Assembly: GCF_021730395.1 (NCBI RefSeq)
Contig: NC_069361.1
Span: 72,177,001-72,241,000 of the forward strand
Direction of reading: 5' to 3'
DNA: 64,000 bases
Source of the DNA: Mercenaria mercenaria
Lineage: Eukaryota; Mollusca; Bivalvia; Venerida; Veneridae
The position numbers and the translations under genes are program-made. The notes beneath the pieces were generated by a model, which was not told where the DNA came from, did no database searches, and saw nothing but the letters and a program-made list of their open reading frames with translations. This document shows, piece after piece, positions 21,876 through 34,918 of the stretch. How positions within the stretch are numbered: position 1 is the stretch's first letter; the number at the start of each line of letters is the position of its first letter.

Positions 21876-24060
21876 CGACACATTTTTATACAATCTTGCC
21901 AGGCATACGTATGCTTTGACCAGTGATGCTTGAACTGCGCGATAAGCAGCCATGAACTTAGGGAGTTTGAGTGTCTCACGAACGTCATTTTAAGCAGATT
22001 CATTCTAATTATTTGGTTATTCTTAGAATCTGAGCCAAATAAAAAAAGATAATAATATTCTAAAAAGGAATTAACGACATCTTTTTAGAAGGATACAAGT
22101 TATAACCTATGAAATAAACATGTTTCAAGTTCATACTTAGGAGAGAACTTAGTATGAAACGTACTCTAACTTTTGTAAAACGGGGCCTTGTGTATAGATA
22201 TAACATAAATATTTAACATACAGAAATGTTACTCCTGTATTTTAAATAATTTAGATAAAATGTATTTTGATAATATTCTTTCAAAAGGGCGTACGTATGT
22301 GTTAAATCACTCCATATTTTTTTATTATAAGCACCTTGAGCACATAATGTTTACCCATCCATAGCCTCCGGTCATGGCATTAATCCATGGTGTAAGAACT
22401 CCTTGGCCAATCACTCTATTATAATATCTAAAAACAACAACAACACAACTGAATGTAACTTTTATGACAAAATGAATTGTTTAAAAGAATTAATATTCTC
22501 TCGTATAACATAATCTTCCTATGTTTCTATATATAGACCTCCATTACCTCTTCAAAAATGTGTTATCATCCATTAATGTGCTAGTATTACACGACCACCC
22601 TATTAACCCGTTAACACACAACATGTTTTTTTTCCAAACAATACGGTCTTTTAAATGACTGTGCAGAAGCCAAAACATGGTTGGAAACTAAGAGTGAGAA
22701 CTGAAGTTCACTGCATGACGATGAGAGAAGGTTATGTCGTGGCACCAGATAACAATTGACAAAGATGTTTCTTTGTTTTAAAATAATTGCTTTTTATCTT
22801 CAAATGTTTTGGCACAGAAATCGAATTCATTGTCATCTCCATTAACAATTTTCTCTGTAGCTTAAATGTGAATGAAAATCCTCTCTAAAGAAAAACAGAT
22901 TAACAAGGTTATCAGTTATCCTCGATCTTTGCTTGGTAAGGAAACGAACATTAAAATTGTATTATAAATAAGCGGGATGTTTATAGTAACTGACTACAGC
23001 ACATAACCATAATTAGATTATAGACGTTCTGGCATTGTTTCTGGCAATCTCTAATTTCAATCCGTCTCCCGATATTAACTGTCAGAAAGCTGAACAATCT
23101 TGATGATAAAAACAATGTAAATCTGGTTTAACAGTTTAGCCGAAATACATCCCGTCTATTTCATACGACATTTTATATTTTGACAAACATAATTACAATT
23201 TGACAAAGTGTAAATCTATACGTGAGATTTGTAGAAAATAACTATGTAACTAAAACAATTATGTCAATTGTAGCTGTTATGTAATGCCAAATTATAAATT
23301 ATTATCAAATTTCCAAGGAAACGGCAAACACCTTTGTCTTTGTCCTATAAATGGCAGATAAAACGTATTAGTACACATAGGTCTTCGTTCTTTGATGACG
23401 AGTAAGTAGGAAACCCATTTTTCAAAGCTGAAAAAGAAAGTGAACAAGTCTGATACTCGCATCTGACTGTTCAGCACTGCGCATGCGCTTCATTCAGTTA
23501 TTTGATATAATAGAAATAAACGAAGATGAGTACAAAGACATTGTTTATGAAGACATTATTATAATACAAAGCAAATATATTTTGTTGTAGTACCAGAGCA
23601 ACTGTTATAAAACCTGACTCTTGTTTCACATTTGTTTTAGGACTAATCTGAAAATCATAAAAAGTGATAATATGCATATTTTTGGAAGGAAAAATGTTAT
23701 TCCGCAATAGAAAAATCATTCTATTTTGAACTTTAATTTGTGTAACGGAGGATCTGTTCTGGTTGTAATATCGAATTATCAAACATTTCCCCTGAAACAG
23801 AGAATGGTCTGGAATGAAACAAATCAGAAAAAATGAGCGCCTTTTTTCGTAATGTTTCATCTGAAATAAATTGCCAACAAAAAATCATTCCCCTTGCGGC
23901 TTCCATGCAACATGAGGACTTCTATGTCTGTCTTGTTAAATAGAATCTTATATTGAAGAGTGATGAGAATACTGTCAACATCCACTCGTAAAATACGGAA
24001 AACTATTACTGTAATGATAAATTAGCTCTAATATAAATGAGAACAGAACAAATGCCACGT
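21876..24060. other. Gene-free stretch with relics of the old unit
   Basis: The segment 22440-22800 is a decayed copy of the dispersed old unit ('acataatcttcc', 'ctcttcaaaaatgtgttatc', then 'aacatggttggaaac'). The segment 23800-24060 resembles 30030-30300 ('tttcat', 'ttgcggcttccatgcaa', 'gaacaaatgcc'). The 120-codon minus-strand open frame at 23498-23860 is AT-rich with no family features, so I do not call it a gene. Confidence 0.5.
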
Positions 24061-24090
24061 GCACAATTAGGAGTCTTATTACGTCCACTA

Positions 24091-24804
24091 CCGTCCATGA
24101 ACAGGCTCAATCAAACCGAGCCTGCAACATTTTCGTTTATGTCGTGTTGAGCGACCTGTCGAGTTTCCACTTTTTCTATTTTATTATCACAGCAGCGTTG
24201 TTTGTGCCGTGTGGCTGCTGTAAAAAGTCTCCCCGTACATTCAATCAGGGCTGTTATATTTCAATCTTCTCAGATCGTTCAGCACGACTTTTATGTCGTG
24301 TTATTGGTACTGTTTAGTTTCTCAGCTTGAACATTTCGGCCTGGGTGGTTCCAATACTCCCGCTTTCATAGCTTTGAGTATTGTATAAACACCCCTTGGA
24401 TATGGTGCCTGCTTTTTAATTTTGTATTTTGGCAGTTCCTGTGATACGCAGGCTCCATAACCTCGTATCTCCTTTCTAAATTCCAGTTTGTTTAGTTCTG
24501 CTCATTGTTTTCTCGTTAAGGGCAAACCCATTATTTTAACTAGGGACCATACGCCGCTTTTCATGGAATTAAATGCAAGTGTATCATTGAAGGTTCCATG
24601 TGCACCGCCGTATGAACACATCTGCGGATGTCTCTTAAATTATTTTCGTACTTTTAGCATGTGTAAATGTTGAGTTCTGCTAGAGGGCGTGGACGGCAGC
24701 ATGCATTTCCACTGTCGTCCATGAACAGGCTCAATCAAACCCAGCCTGCAACATTTGCATTTTTGTCGTGTTGAGCGACCTGTGGAGTTCCCACTTTTTC
24801 TATT
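24091..24804 (+). repeat. Composite interspersed repeat with 90-bp direct repeats
   Basis: Nearly identical 90-bp segments at 24091-24180 and 24716-24804 ('gtccatgaacaggctcaatc' to 'ccactttttctatt') flank a 535-bp interior. The second copy is preceded by 'gctagagggcgtgga', the start phrase of the family at 26850. No coding capacity seen. It could be an internal duplication of the interspersed element. Confidence 0.6.
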
Positions 24805-26330
24805 GAGTTATTTTCTTTCCGATAAACCTATTCTTGAAAACTATTTAAGTTTGTTTTCAAAAGTTGACAATTATTAGAACTTAATCCAGGGATTATTTCA
24901 GATCTACGTCCAGAAAAGTGAAACCGTTTATTTTATAGGCTTGTGCATTGTTTTCGTGTACTAAACATTTAGGGACACCACATTGCAACGGTCAGTATTA
25001 TATGTAAATTTGATGAACATCAGATAGAAAAACGGAAATAACGTTATATTGTCTCAATCTAATTGCCATTAATTGAGCTCCCATTAATGTGGCGTACTTC
25101 TTCTTGTTCAAACATAAGGTCGAAAGGTTTGCTAGACTATTCTAAAAGTAAAAATATTGCTGGAGAGCCATGATATGTGAACTACTCAAACGTAACTCAC
25201 ATTCGGAATATTATGAAAATTACGGAAATGTACCTCACGTATTTGACATATTTTAGACATTAAAATGTTTGGATGAAATTCTTCCTTGAGTAGCTAGCTA
25301 TCTTTTGGGTTTTTTTTTAAGTAATTAAGTTATTCCATTCTAAAATTTTTATAAAGTATAGGCATGTTGCAGGCATAATAAATTATTAAGCCACTACTGC
25401 CAGACATGCTGTTACGATCAATCATTTCAAATATATGAAAATCGAATGCAATATCGTTAATAATGATAACTCTAGTTAAGATAAAATGTAGCCGTATTAT
25501 TCATTCCTTTTGATGTCACAACGACATTATCTTGCAAAGTTTTGATATATTTCCTCTCCAGAAATATGTTATCTAGAAATATGTTCGTAACACATGACCA
25601 TTCTGTCATCAATATACGCCAGTTATCTGTTCATTGTCGTACATCATTCCGTAGAAGACATAATCGGACATCAATCTGTCTGCAAACATATTTGAAAGTA
25701 TTGCAAAAATAAAGAACTTGATAGATACGGTACGGGTTTTGCTTCCAAAGCGTAAAAAGAATGACAAGCAATTAATAGACAAACAAGTGAACACTTTTGA
25801 AGGAAATCGATTGAGTGTACCTGATTTACGTGTAACGGTTTTCAAAAGCATAATAAATTAAAGGCAAACGGGTGCATTTATTTACATATATAACTTAACT
25901 GCGTAGTTATTTTATTCCCTTGACCTTTTATATTATAAATGTTGTAAGTCAGCATGAAAATAACAATGTATTTTAACTTTAGTCGAATAATTGTTGAATA
26001 ATTAAACAATATAGGAAGGCTTCTTTATTATCTTTAATTCTCTATAACTTCGTCAAATTTCATCGTCGGACCGGTTAGTTAATGACCTTTTTTTCAGAAG
26101 TGGAACCATAGCACTAGTTAAGGTAAAGGTTTCTTTCATACTGAACCTGTGTTGAAGAGTGTTATTAAATGTAACTTGGACGGTGTATATTAGTGCAATA
26201 TATCAAGGTCAGACGCAGTCTTTGGCTCGCAAATGTCGAGTGTGGTTCCCGAGGATATTAAATTTTAAACACAACTTGGTCTTAATTTGAGACTAAAAAG
26301 TTCTTTAGATATCAGTTAATTCATCTTTCA
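24805..26330. other. Gene-free stretch with old unit copy (c)
   Basis: The segment 25500-25720 is a clear copy of the dispersed unit ('cttgcaaagttttgatatatttcctct', 'cgtaacacatgaccattctgtca', 'catcattccgtagaagacataatc'). In one frame on the minus strand this copy reads DYVFYGMMY, and the copies at 13.65 and 31.4 kb read DYVFSGMMY and DYVFHGMMY, but stops surround it. Nothing else recognised. Confidence 0.5.
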
Positions 26331-26675
26331 TTATGTGTTCTCTGTTTTGAATATCATACACGGTGAGTTAACACATAGGACATAAGGTGAGATCACAATT
26401 AGGACAAATGCTGCGATATCTATTTCGTAAATTTGCATCACAGTTACCGGTTGATCGCATCGTTTGTTTTGGACTCTACACATGCTTATATAGCCTTTAG
26501 TTCGCAGAAAAGATGGTACGAAATCATATTGTACGGTGAGAAAAACGACGGACATGAAAAGCCCTAGTATCGTTCTCGCGCGCCTCCGCCTCGCCGTTGT
26601 ATCTCGTTTAATATTAGGCATTTGTGATTTCACCATTATTAGTCTGCATGCCAAGGTGGCAAAGAAGATTGGGCT
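26331..26675 (-). pseudogene. Possible rhodopsin-like GPCR relic (TM6-TM7 region)
   Basis: The minus strand is open for over 100 codons. It reads like the end of a class-A receptor: a short hydrophobic piece ending CRLIM, a basic loop (TARRRRAR), a hydrophobic segment resembling TM6 (ILGLFMSVVFLTVQYDFVPS), a Cys-containing loop, then a TM7-like segment with VNSPCMIF in place of NPxxY. Before it, an in-frame stop (complement of 26677-26681) interrupts another hydrophobic stretch (SVLLTITAAF). No TM1-4 exon is visible nearby. If real, it is a decayed receptor fragment. The resemblance rests on pattern only and a chance hydrophobic frame is possible. Confidence 0.33.
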
Positions 26676-26847
26676 AACGGAATGCAGCGGTTATAGTTAA
26701 TAATACCGAAATGGATTGAGTGTGCAGTAAATTAAAACCCTTCATCGTATTTTTATTGATTTGTTTGGGGTATCGGCGTATGAATAAAAATACTGCTTTA
26801 TCAAAATTCAAAATTAAACTAAATGTGTAATAGAGTTCCGCTTAAGC

Positions 26848-26990
26848 CGGTGCTAGAGGGCGTGAGAGGTGTTGCACATTTCATTACCTCTCATGAACAG
26901 ACTCAATCAAACTGAGTCTGCTATTTTTGTTCTTGGTTGCATTCTATGTCTCTAAAGGATCCTTTTACAGATTTTATTATTTAACATAGT
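26848..26990 (+). repeat. Interspersed repeat, 'gctagagggcgtgagaggtgttgc' family
   Basis: This is the best copy in the window. It reads 'tgctagagggcgtgagaggt', 'ttgcacatttcattacctct', 'catgaacagactcaatcaaa', 'ctgagtctgctattttt', followed by 'aaaggatccttttacagattttatt'. The segment 'cagactcaatcaaactgagtctg' is itself a small hairpin. Related to 17185-17287, 24091-24804 and 43020-43400. Confidence 0.7.
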
Positions 26991-27487
26991 CTACTGATAT
27001 TTCTGCAACTTATGTTAAAACGCTTTAGGAAGTAATGTAAAAGTCATATACAATGACTCACAGAGCAGTTGCGCATGTAATGTTACCCCGGTTGACAGGT
27101 AGATGTATTATTTGCTACAGTCATTATTACTGGAGTGACATCCATCATTTCCATCATTTTATTCGTCTAATATACTTTATGGAAGATTACGATAAACGTT
27201 GAACAATGTAGTAATTGCAAAGTAAAATTACATTAATTTAGTCAAGCATTAAAATCTTCAAAGGCTGTGTAGTGGACAATATTTGAACCTATTAACTCAT
27301 TATATTTCCTTATTCTTCCATGATTATTGTCATAAACGTTATTCAATTTAGAGCGTGTATGTGCAGAAGCTGAATAGCTTGACGGAGGGAAAAGATTAAT
27401 TAGTGGCAAAAATGGAAGTTTGACTATTCAGTAATTTCTTAATTTAAAAATTCCAGACTTGTTCCTTTGTGTTTAAAAACTTTTTGT
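26991..27487. other. Gene-free spacer
   Basis: No gene recognised. Words near 27360-27420 weakly echo 22660-22800. Confidence 0.45.
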
Positions 27488-27772
27488 TTTCAACGGTGTT
27501 TGTTCATGTTGATTTAACGTCACGTCGCCGTAATTATAGGTCATATGGTGACTTTCCTTCTAGCTTTTGTTGGTAGATGAAGACCCTAGTTGCCACCTTT
27601 CATGCATATTTTCTTCACGGAAGGGTAACTGGATTCCCTTAGTCAGCTGAAATGCTTCTTCACATGATAGAATTCTACACCTCAGTTGATATTTCGAACT
27701 CACGGCGGGTGAGGGAAAGTAATTTGAAATCAGCGGCCTTATCCATTCTGCCACGGCGGTTCCCTGTCTACA
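27488..27772 (-). mobile_element. tRNA-headed SINE, minus strand, near full length
   Basis: On the minus strand it starts AGGGAACCGCCGTGGCAG with an A-box-like 'atggataaggccgctga', has a weak B box ('gtgagttcgaaat'), the central 'gaagcatttcagctgac' and the end 'gtcaccatatgacctataatt'. Same family as 11752-12000 but more diverged. Confidence 0.8.
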
Positions 27773-28074
27773 TTAGTGTGTCATGGCGGTTATAGCTTTA
27801 AACGTCTACCAAAAGGCTTTTGTCAGTTTTGCAACAGCTCCAGATGCACTTCATGCAAGCTGCATTAATCTAAATAGAAATATACTGATTTCGAAAAAGT
27901 TTCTGACGAGATGAAACATGTTTAAGAAATGTGGGTTAACAAGGTTAAAGCGGAAAAACATATGAAGCAATATCATACAATAAGATACACTGTTAGTTAC
28001 TGTCTACAGAATAACTTTAATGATAATGTAATTGCTCATACTTTCCGATTAATGTAGCAAACGTTGGCCTGTCT

Positions 28075-28300
28075 CCTGGAATTTCCTGTCAGCAAAGCAG
28101 AACTATCCGATTGATAAAAACGATATTAATTTAGTATAATATTGTAGCAGAAAGAACTCCCGTCTGTTTTCATCTTTCTTATTGACCGTGAATTTCCTGT
28201 CAGCAAAGCAGAACTGTCCATTTGATAAAGACAATATTAACTCAGTTTAATGTGTATCCGAAAGACTTCCCCTCTATTTTTATCTTTCTTATTGACATAG
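28075..28300. repeat. Tandem duplication, about 110 bp
   Basis: Two adjacent units begin 'tgaatttcctgtcagcaaagcagaact' (the first starts 'tggaatttc') and run through 'tttgataaa.ac.atatta', 'gaaagaactccc.tct' to 'tttcttattgac'. Weaker relatives lie at 19970-20010 and 23060-23165. Confidence 0.8.
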
Positions 28301-29060
28301 ACGTTTACTAATACAAATGTTTTGCTCAGGTGGAATAAATATCTAGCAAAGTAGATGATCAATAAATAATAAAATCATCTGAATTAAAATATTCCTTTGG
28401 AACATTTGATTCAACACATCACACTATTTAACTCTCAATGAACGTATAAAAAATGTGCACCTACCAATGAAACCACATATAACTTTTAAATTATGTTAAG
28501 AACATAAATAATAATTATCACATATCCGAAGAATTTGTAAACATTTATCCCCATGTACATTACAAAGAAAACTTACTGCTTTCGTGATACGTTTTATAAG
28601 CGTGATAAATATACAGGCATATCCAAACCCGATGGGAATGTTATTAACAAACTGCATTCTTGGTATTGGTAGGTTTCTAATTTTTATTAGAAAAAGTCTA
28701 AAGTTTAATATATAGAAGTTATGACCAGAGATTTTCGAGTCAGAACAGGGTAAAAGACAATGACGAACAGATATATCACTTTAAATAATCTGCTTTGATA
28801 TTTGTTTTCTGTCCTGCTTCACCTAATTCATAATGTCGTTTCAAGTGGGCAGGGATTATTTTTAACTTGTACCGTATGTTATCTTCATGCGCCAGTTTCA
28901 CAGTTAGAATATATAGCTGTTCTTATCCAAATCTGTTAAAAAGACTAAAATATCACTGCTTATGGGACATCATCATAGAGAAGATTGACTATAAACGTAA
29001 ATGTTGAACGTGTAGTTTGGGCATGTATATAAACAGCATCTGAAAGGAACTTGATTTGTA
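28301..29060. other. Gene-free spacer
   Basis: AT-rich sequence; nothing recognised. Confidence 0.5.
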
Positions 29061-29062
29061 TA

Positions 29063-29652
29063 CTGGTACTGATGATAAACCCGAACAGAAAATGAGGTTT
29101 TTTACCTGTAACTTTTTTATTTCTGCAATTAGTAATCAATGGTTGGTATCAAAATAAAGCTTAACATTTGCTGAAAACTTTGCATAATTCAAATTTATAT
29201 TTAGTTAGCAAACTCACACGAAGTGAGGCCCTGAAAGGGGTTAGTAAAATGGGGACTGTATGAACGTTGACTGATGATAAATTCGAACACTTTGTCGTTT
29301 ACAAAATTTTCTTGGTATTATTATATTGAAACTTTCCCCAAAAAGCTGCAACACTCATTCCTGATCAAGTAATGAAAAGTTACCCAATGTCAGGCCTTCA
29401 AGTGGCGACAGAGAGCATGCGCAAAAAAAACACCCTCTTCCCCAGTAATTTTGGGTAAATATTTTTTATACAGATAAATGTAAGTCATTTATTTATACAG
29501 AATATTTACCAATTTTGTTTTTATTTACACTAGTTGGTGTTGTAAATGGAAACTATTAGATGGTGTGTTCAATTTTTTAAATAACTGATTGCAATCAAAT
29601 ATTTCAAAGGTGGTCGACTTTATCATCTGTCCGGGTTTATCATCAGTACCAG
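29063..29652. mobile_element. 590-bp inverted-repeat element with TA target site
   Basis: The ends are inverted repeats: CTGGTACTGATGATAAACCC on the left and GGGTTTATCATCAGTACCAG on the right, continuing inward as GAACAG / CTGTCC. TA flanks both ends (29061-29062 and 29653-29654), as for Tc1/mariner-type elements. A third, direct copy of the end motif ('actgatgataaattcgaac') lies inside at about 29268-29287. There is no transposase, so it is non-autonomous. Confidence 0.8.
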
Positions 29653-29654
29653 TA

Positions 29655-31641
29655 TTGGATGTGTTGTGGACTGTGCATGTTTGGCTATACCACTCTCTAA
29701 TTGGCCTGTTATCTTGTTATGGCGTAGGTTTGTCTTTATAGATACTTTGAATATCTATCTAGTTTAATAATGTTTTATTTGCCATTTCAAACATATACAA
29801 TACAAATAAACACAACAGACGAAGAGGGAAAAACGCAGAAAAGCGTAGAAAATGTGATAATATGTAAGCTTGTTGTCGTGGAAGATTATAGTTCACATTT
29901 CGCTCCATTCTGATTAGTCTTTGTGTCGTGCATGAAGTGTTTTGCTTGTCGTGTTTAATTATTGCAAATCTGATGAAAATGATATATAGTTTCTCCGAAT
30001 TACAGGATGGTTTGAAGTAAATTTAATCAGAAATGGGAGCGGCGTCACTACGTTTCATATGCAGTAGGAAAAAATCGACATACGAAACAAATTTCTCTTG
30101 GAGGTTTCCACTCAAGCAGCAGACCTCTACGTCATTATTGATAATTAAAGTGAAGTGTTATGCAGGACTTTTGAGGAATGATGTGAAATCTGCCAAGCAC
30201 AACGGTTATAACAAGGTATTATAGTATTTTGCTTAAAAATTTCAAGGATATAAACGGAAATAGAACAAATGTCGCATTTGGGGTAAAAGGGTTTTGAGAA
30301 TTATCTTTCTGGTTCATTTATTCAAGAAACATGCCTCTTAAATAATTAGATATGCTCTTAATGAAAGCGCGCACTCATTCACAATTGTGGCTCGCCAACA
30401 GTAAAGATTTTCTGTTTCTTACAAAAACCCGACTTCTCGAATCGAAGGCAGCAATTGTAACTTTGGTTCTAGAAGTTTCGAAAGCCTGTGCAGATGGTAT
30501 TTGTATCCATTCCTCATTTACGATGTGAAAATGTTCAATGTTCATATGATATAAAACTAACAGCTTCACCAGTATATTAAAAAGTCTTGAGATATCTTAC
30601 TTTCGTAGGAAAAGACTTTGACTCGTATCTAAACTGTGTGGTTTCTTTGGACATTTTTTTACACATGGGTGGTTGCCTGGGTATAGCCATGAACAGAAAC
30701 CAAGCCATACATCTGAGCCAGCACAGTACTCAAAATAATGTTAATAGTTAAATACATGACAATCTTTAAAATGCCATTACTTTATTCTATCAACATAAAC
30801 CTAAAATGTAGAAACAATTTTTGTGTTTTTCCAAACTGATTCCAAAGAAATGAAATTCTCAATATTTTGGTGTTACTGTTTGAAATGTCAACGAAGTATT
30901 GGTCCAAGTCAAAAATGTAACCATCATCTGAAAACGGAGCTGACCTTGATACGAAGTAAAGGAGAAATATGTCAGATATTGCAATGTTCATCGCGCATAA
31001 TATTTGCACATTTTAGAAACCAATACCGTAACATTCCTCTAAAGGACAGCCTGCAAGCTATAGCTCTATGCATCCAAGAATGTTTTAGAAGAACTCCTTT
31101 CGAGAAAATTTTATGTTTTTTGTATTAATGGCATATTTCACATAAAGGGATTTTAACACAACGTCTCGTATGTATCAGGTTGTAGGACATCTAAGCCTAT
31201 CACTCATTTCAAATGAATTAAACCAGAAACGAAAATAAAATAATCTCACTTTATCTTGTATAAATGAACTGCAATCATGCAATTCAAGATTAATTCCTCT
31301 GATACTAGTAACTAACAACTGTTTGTTTTTTCTACCGTTCAGGAATGTGTTATCTTGTAATTTGTTTGTAACATATGATGATCATGTCATTTATCTGTTG
31401 ATTTCAATACATCATTCCGTGGAAGACATAATCTTACTAATATCTATCTAAAACAATATCTGAAAGTGTGTAAATCTTATTTAAAAATATAAAGAAATCC
31501 TGTTAGTTTAATAATCAAATCTGTAAGAAGATCATTCCGGAATCTTAGTGCGCAACCAAGCAGACTCACAAGAAACCATGAAAAATCTATTTTGCATGTT
31601 GCCGTTGCTGGATAGCATTATATCAAACTTTAATCATAGTT
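29655..31641. other. Gene-free stretch with old unit copies
   Basis: The segment 30030-30300 resembles 23820-24060, and 31280-31470 is a copy of the dispersed old unit ('aatgtgttatcttgtaattt', 'catcattccgtggaagacataatc'). The 101-codon plus-strand frame at 30823-31128 and the 64-codon minus-strand frame at 30375-30569 have mixed composition but no recognisable domain, so I leave them uncalled. Confidence 0.45.
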
Positions 31642-31643
31642 AA

Positions 31644-34110
31644 ATTTTGAAATATCATCTATAGCCTTATTTGTATGAAATGATGGCAAGGTAATTCTAT
31701 TACAGACAGGTGATATACCTCGAAAATGTTATAGATCACTGCCAATCTACATTTGATAACAAGAAACATTTACATATCTTTTAGCAACTATATATGCCTG
31801 CTTTGTTTGCTTATGTAAGGTCACTTCAGTTTACTACATTCCATTTTATTCGGTGTTGAGATGGGGTTGAAGAAGGCCAAGAGGCAAATTCCATTTCCTC
31901 CCTGAAACCATTTTTTAAAACTGAAAGAATGACCATACTGCTTGGCTGCATTTTACATTTCCAACGAATGTAATCAAAAATTCATTCTAACACTTTTAAG
32001 GTTTTCTTTTGTACAAACAAAGAAGGATTTTACCGTGTATTGTCTTGTCGATTAAAACGCGTTTCGAAAAATGACCTACTTTTGCCTGTTCCCCCTAAAA
32101 TGATTCCAGATTAGTATCCCTCCCTGGTGTAATTCGATCAGGTGCGTCTTAATTAGGCCTTCAGCCTTCGTGATCATATTACTACGCATCTGAAATCTAA
32201 ACCGTGTATTATTTACCAACAAAGCACGCGCAACTAAAATTGATTTCCCAAATTTAGAGACGACATAAGGTCAAGACCTTACAAATGCATCTTTTGAAAT
32301 AATTTGCTACTAGAAGTATAACAGTGATTCTAAACGAAGCCTAAAATAGCTCGAGACAAATTGGTTGTGTCATTTCCATATATAGCCACTGTCTATTTTC
32401 TCTTTCTTTGCATATTACAATAATTACATTTCTATGCTTTGGAGAGAATTTGCAATGAAAATGTCAGTCCTAAATAGAATTTCATTCCGGCGTTTCTATT
32501 CTGATATCCAGAAGCTGTCACTAGCCAAGTACTTCAAACTAGTAGAGGGCCATTGCTATAATCATATTGGGCGATATGCTTCACAATAGGGCCAAGTTTA
32601 TTGTCATCTTCCTGTGTAGCACTCAGTTCAGACTTATTTTAATATTTAAATTAACGAGATTTGATGCTTAACTGGACTACTGAAATGTGGTTTGACATTA
32701 TTTACGTCATGACGTTTTTATGATATTTTATACGCCTTGGATTCAACACAGATAGTTCATGTGTGCGGATCTTTAGTAAGTACATACAACCGGGGTATTC
32801 ATATTTACGTGATATATTTGACAAATGTTTACCAAGAGTAAATATGTGCGGGTGCTTTTTCAGAAATTGTGCATCTCAGTAACACTAATAGATATTGCTT
32901 GAAAATACATTCAACGTTTGCATATATATTAGTAAATTATTTCGATTCTAATATGTCTTTTTTTGTTAGATTTTGATCAAATATGATAGAACTGTTTCTT
33001 TGCGCAAATATGGTGCCAATGGCAGTTCGTTACGCTTCTTGTTTATACACGCCAGGACAGGAAATCGTAAGACGTCTTGCAGGTGAGTTTCATTAGGGCG
33101 TAAATGATGGCGAATTATTTCTGCAAAGCGAATAACCCACTCAATGTGTGGTAAATTAATCAAGACAGTTGTGCTACTTTACATTTCGTTTTAAACATGC
33201 TATTAAGTAAAATACTTGATCAAATTTGAAAGCGCTATTTCTAGATGCATACCTTGCGCTAAATATCACGTCAACAAAATATCGTTGTTATGATTTAAGC
33301 ATTGCTAGTAATGTTTGAATAAATGATAACTTATGTTGTTCTAGAAGAAGCAAAAAGGTACGAAAATGTTTTGCGTTAAGATATCGAGATTTTCGACAAG
33401 GTAGCTCGAAATGTTAAGGTCGTTTTGTATAACAAAACTTATTGAAATTCTGACAATTTTCTGCTTTAAATTCAACAAATTTATAAATAAATGCAAATAT
33501 TCTTAAATTTGTATGAAGTTATTCCACTAATGATAGTATTTTGTACAGAAATAAATATTTCATCTGATTTTAAGATTCATTATAATGACATAATCTTTCT
33601 CCAAATGGTGATTAATTTCTTGTTCAAGACGTGTATATCTGACATATTACACTTTCATCAATATAGTTAACGTTAGAAAATTGTGCGATGTTCGCCTATT
33701 TTATGCAGTAGATAACATAAGCTTTTAAAAATAATTAAATGATAGTGTGTAAATTGGTATACATCTGAGTAAGTCCTGACAGTACAAATTATTTAATCAG
33801 CACTCAGTGAAACATGTATTTATGCTATATGCAAGCAAAAAGCTTCCTTACATAGTCTCCATTTACATTTGATAATGCTAATGCAGGTATCTATAAATGA
33901 TAGACAGGAATTTATATTCCCACATATTGAAAGAAAAAAGGCACGTTACTTTTTACGTCATAAGCAATACCACACTAAATAGTCTTTTGTCTCTGGCAAA
34001 TAACAAAATACTTCGTAGGTTTATTTTTGAAATGATTTTGTAATGATTTGCAAAGACCCAAAACAATATATAACAAACATAACCACATTACCCTACCCCA
34101 AATTGTGGTA
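31644..34110. other. Gene-free outer part of block 2
   Basis: It aligns with 48375-51860 with several size differences. Block 2 has extra sequence at about 31985-32265, and block 3 has about 0.85 kb extra between 49385 and 50645. A copy of the old dispersed unit lies at 33540-33680. No gene recognised. Confidence 0.55.
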
Positions 34111-34114
34111 ACAG

Positions 34115-34240
34115 CTTTAAGCTTATTTGAACCACTCTCGAATCGACTTTGGAAACCTAGAAAAACCAGTACTTGTGTAATATTCGAATGTGTGGTCGTG
34201 GCCCCGATGGGGCCGTCTCCCTTAACCACCGTTGAACGCT
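34115..34240 (-). mobile_element. SINE relic shared with block 3
   Basis: This is the orthologue of the SINE at 51865-52020 in the sister block: 'agcttatttgaaccactctcgaatcg', 'ccagtacttgtgt', 'gtggtcgtggcccc.atgggg', 'cccttaaccaccgtt'. The middle of its tRNA-like head is deleted here. Its presence in both blocks means it predates the block 2/3 duplication. Confidence 0.75.
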
Positions 34241-34830
34241 CCCTATTTTTAAAAATTCACAAAATCAGAAAAAGTACTCTTATTGTTAACAAAGAAATAT
34301 TTTCCTTATAACACGGAAGTCATAAAGCGTACAAAACATCATTCTTTCACAGTCAAAAAGAAATGTCTTTTATGTATATTTTTGACAGTAGTAAGTATCT
34401 AAATGTTTGTGTCCATTCCCTATAACAGAATTATGCTCATTTCAATCTTCCCTTATACAGTTTTTAGTTACTGTTGTCACAATCTTCATACACATATGTA
34501 GTATCATAGTCTGTTGTAGACTACATAGAAATAAAAATAAAACAACAACTAAACAAACAAATTCTCATAAAATGTACTTGTTATACACGTGCATATATTC
34601 ATTTTATTAGTCCTTTCAAAAGTGTATTAATGTGAGTCCCCCCCACCCTTTTTCAAAATACTTTGACCTTAACGGGGTCAGATTGCAGAAAACATTTCTC
34701 ACAAATCACTTTGAAAAAATTTAATTACAGTTTCAAACTAAATAAAATAACTCAGATTGACAATTATAATGTCAGTGGGTTACTTTAATATATGCAACAT
34801 ATTTACTGATGCGTACTGTACAACTTTTTG

Positions 34831-34884
34831 TACCCCCCCCGACAACAAAGTTGTAAGGGGGTGTGTGAATACTGGTTTCAGGTT

Positions 34885-34918
<34 letters not shown>

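Noticed and set aside
24091-24804. Miniature LTR-type element because of the direct repeats
   Set aside because: No target duplication, primer-binding site or polypurine tract visible; the repeats belong to a wider interspersed family.
30823-31128. 101-codon plus-strand frame as a small gene
   Set aside because: No recognisable domain, no conservation visible with other units, and upstream context is AT-rich noise. Could be revisited with transcripts.
32966-33163. 65-codon minus-strand frame in block 2 as an exon
   Set aside because: The sister block is completely different at this place (48373 block, after 49385), so conservation gives no support.
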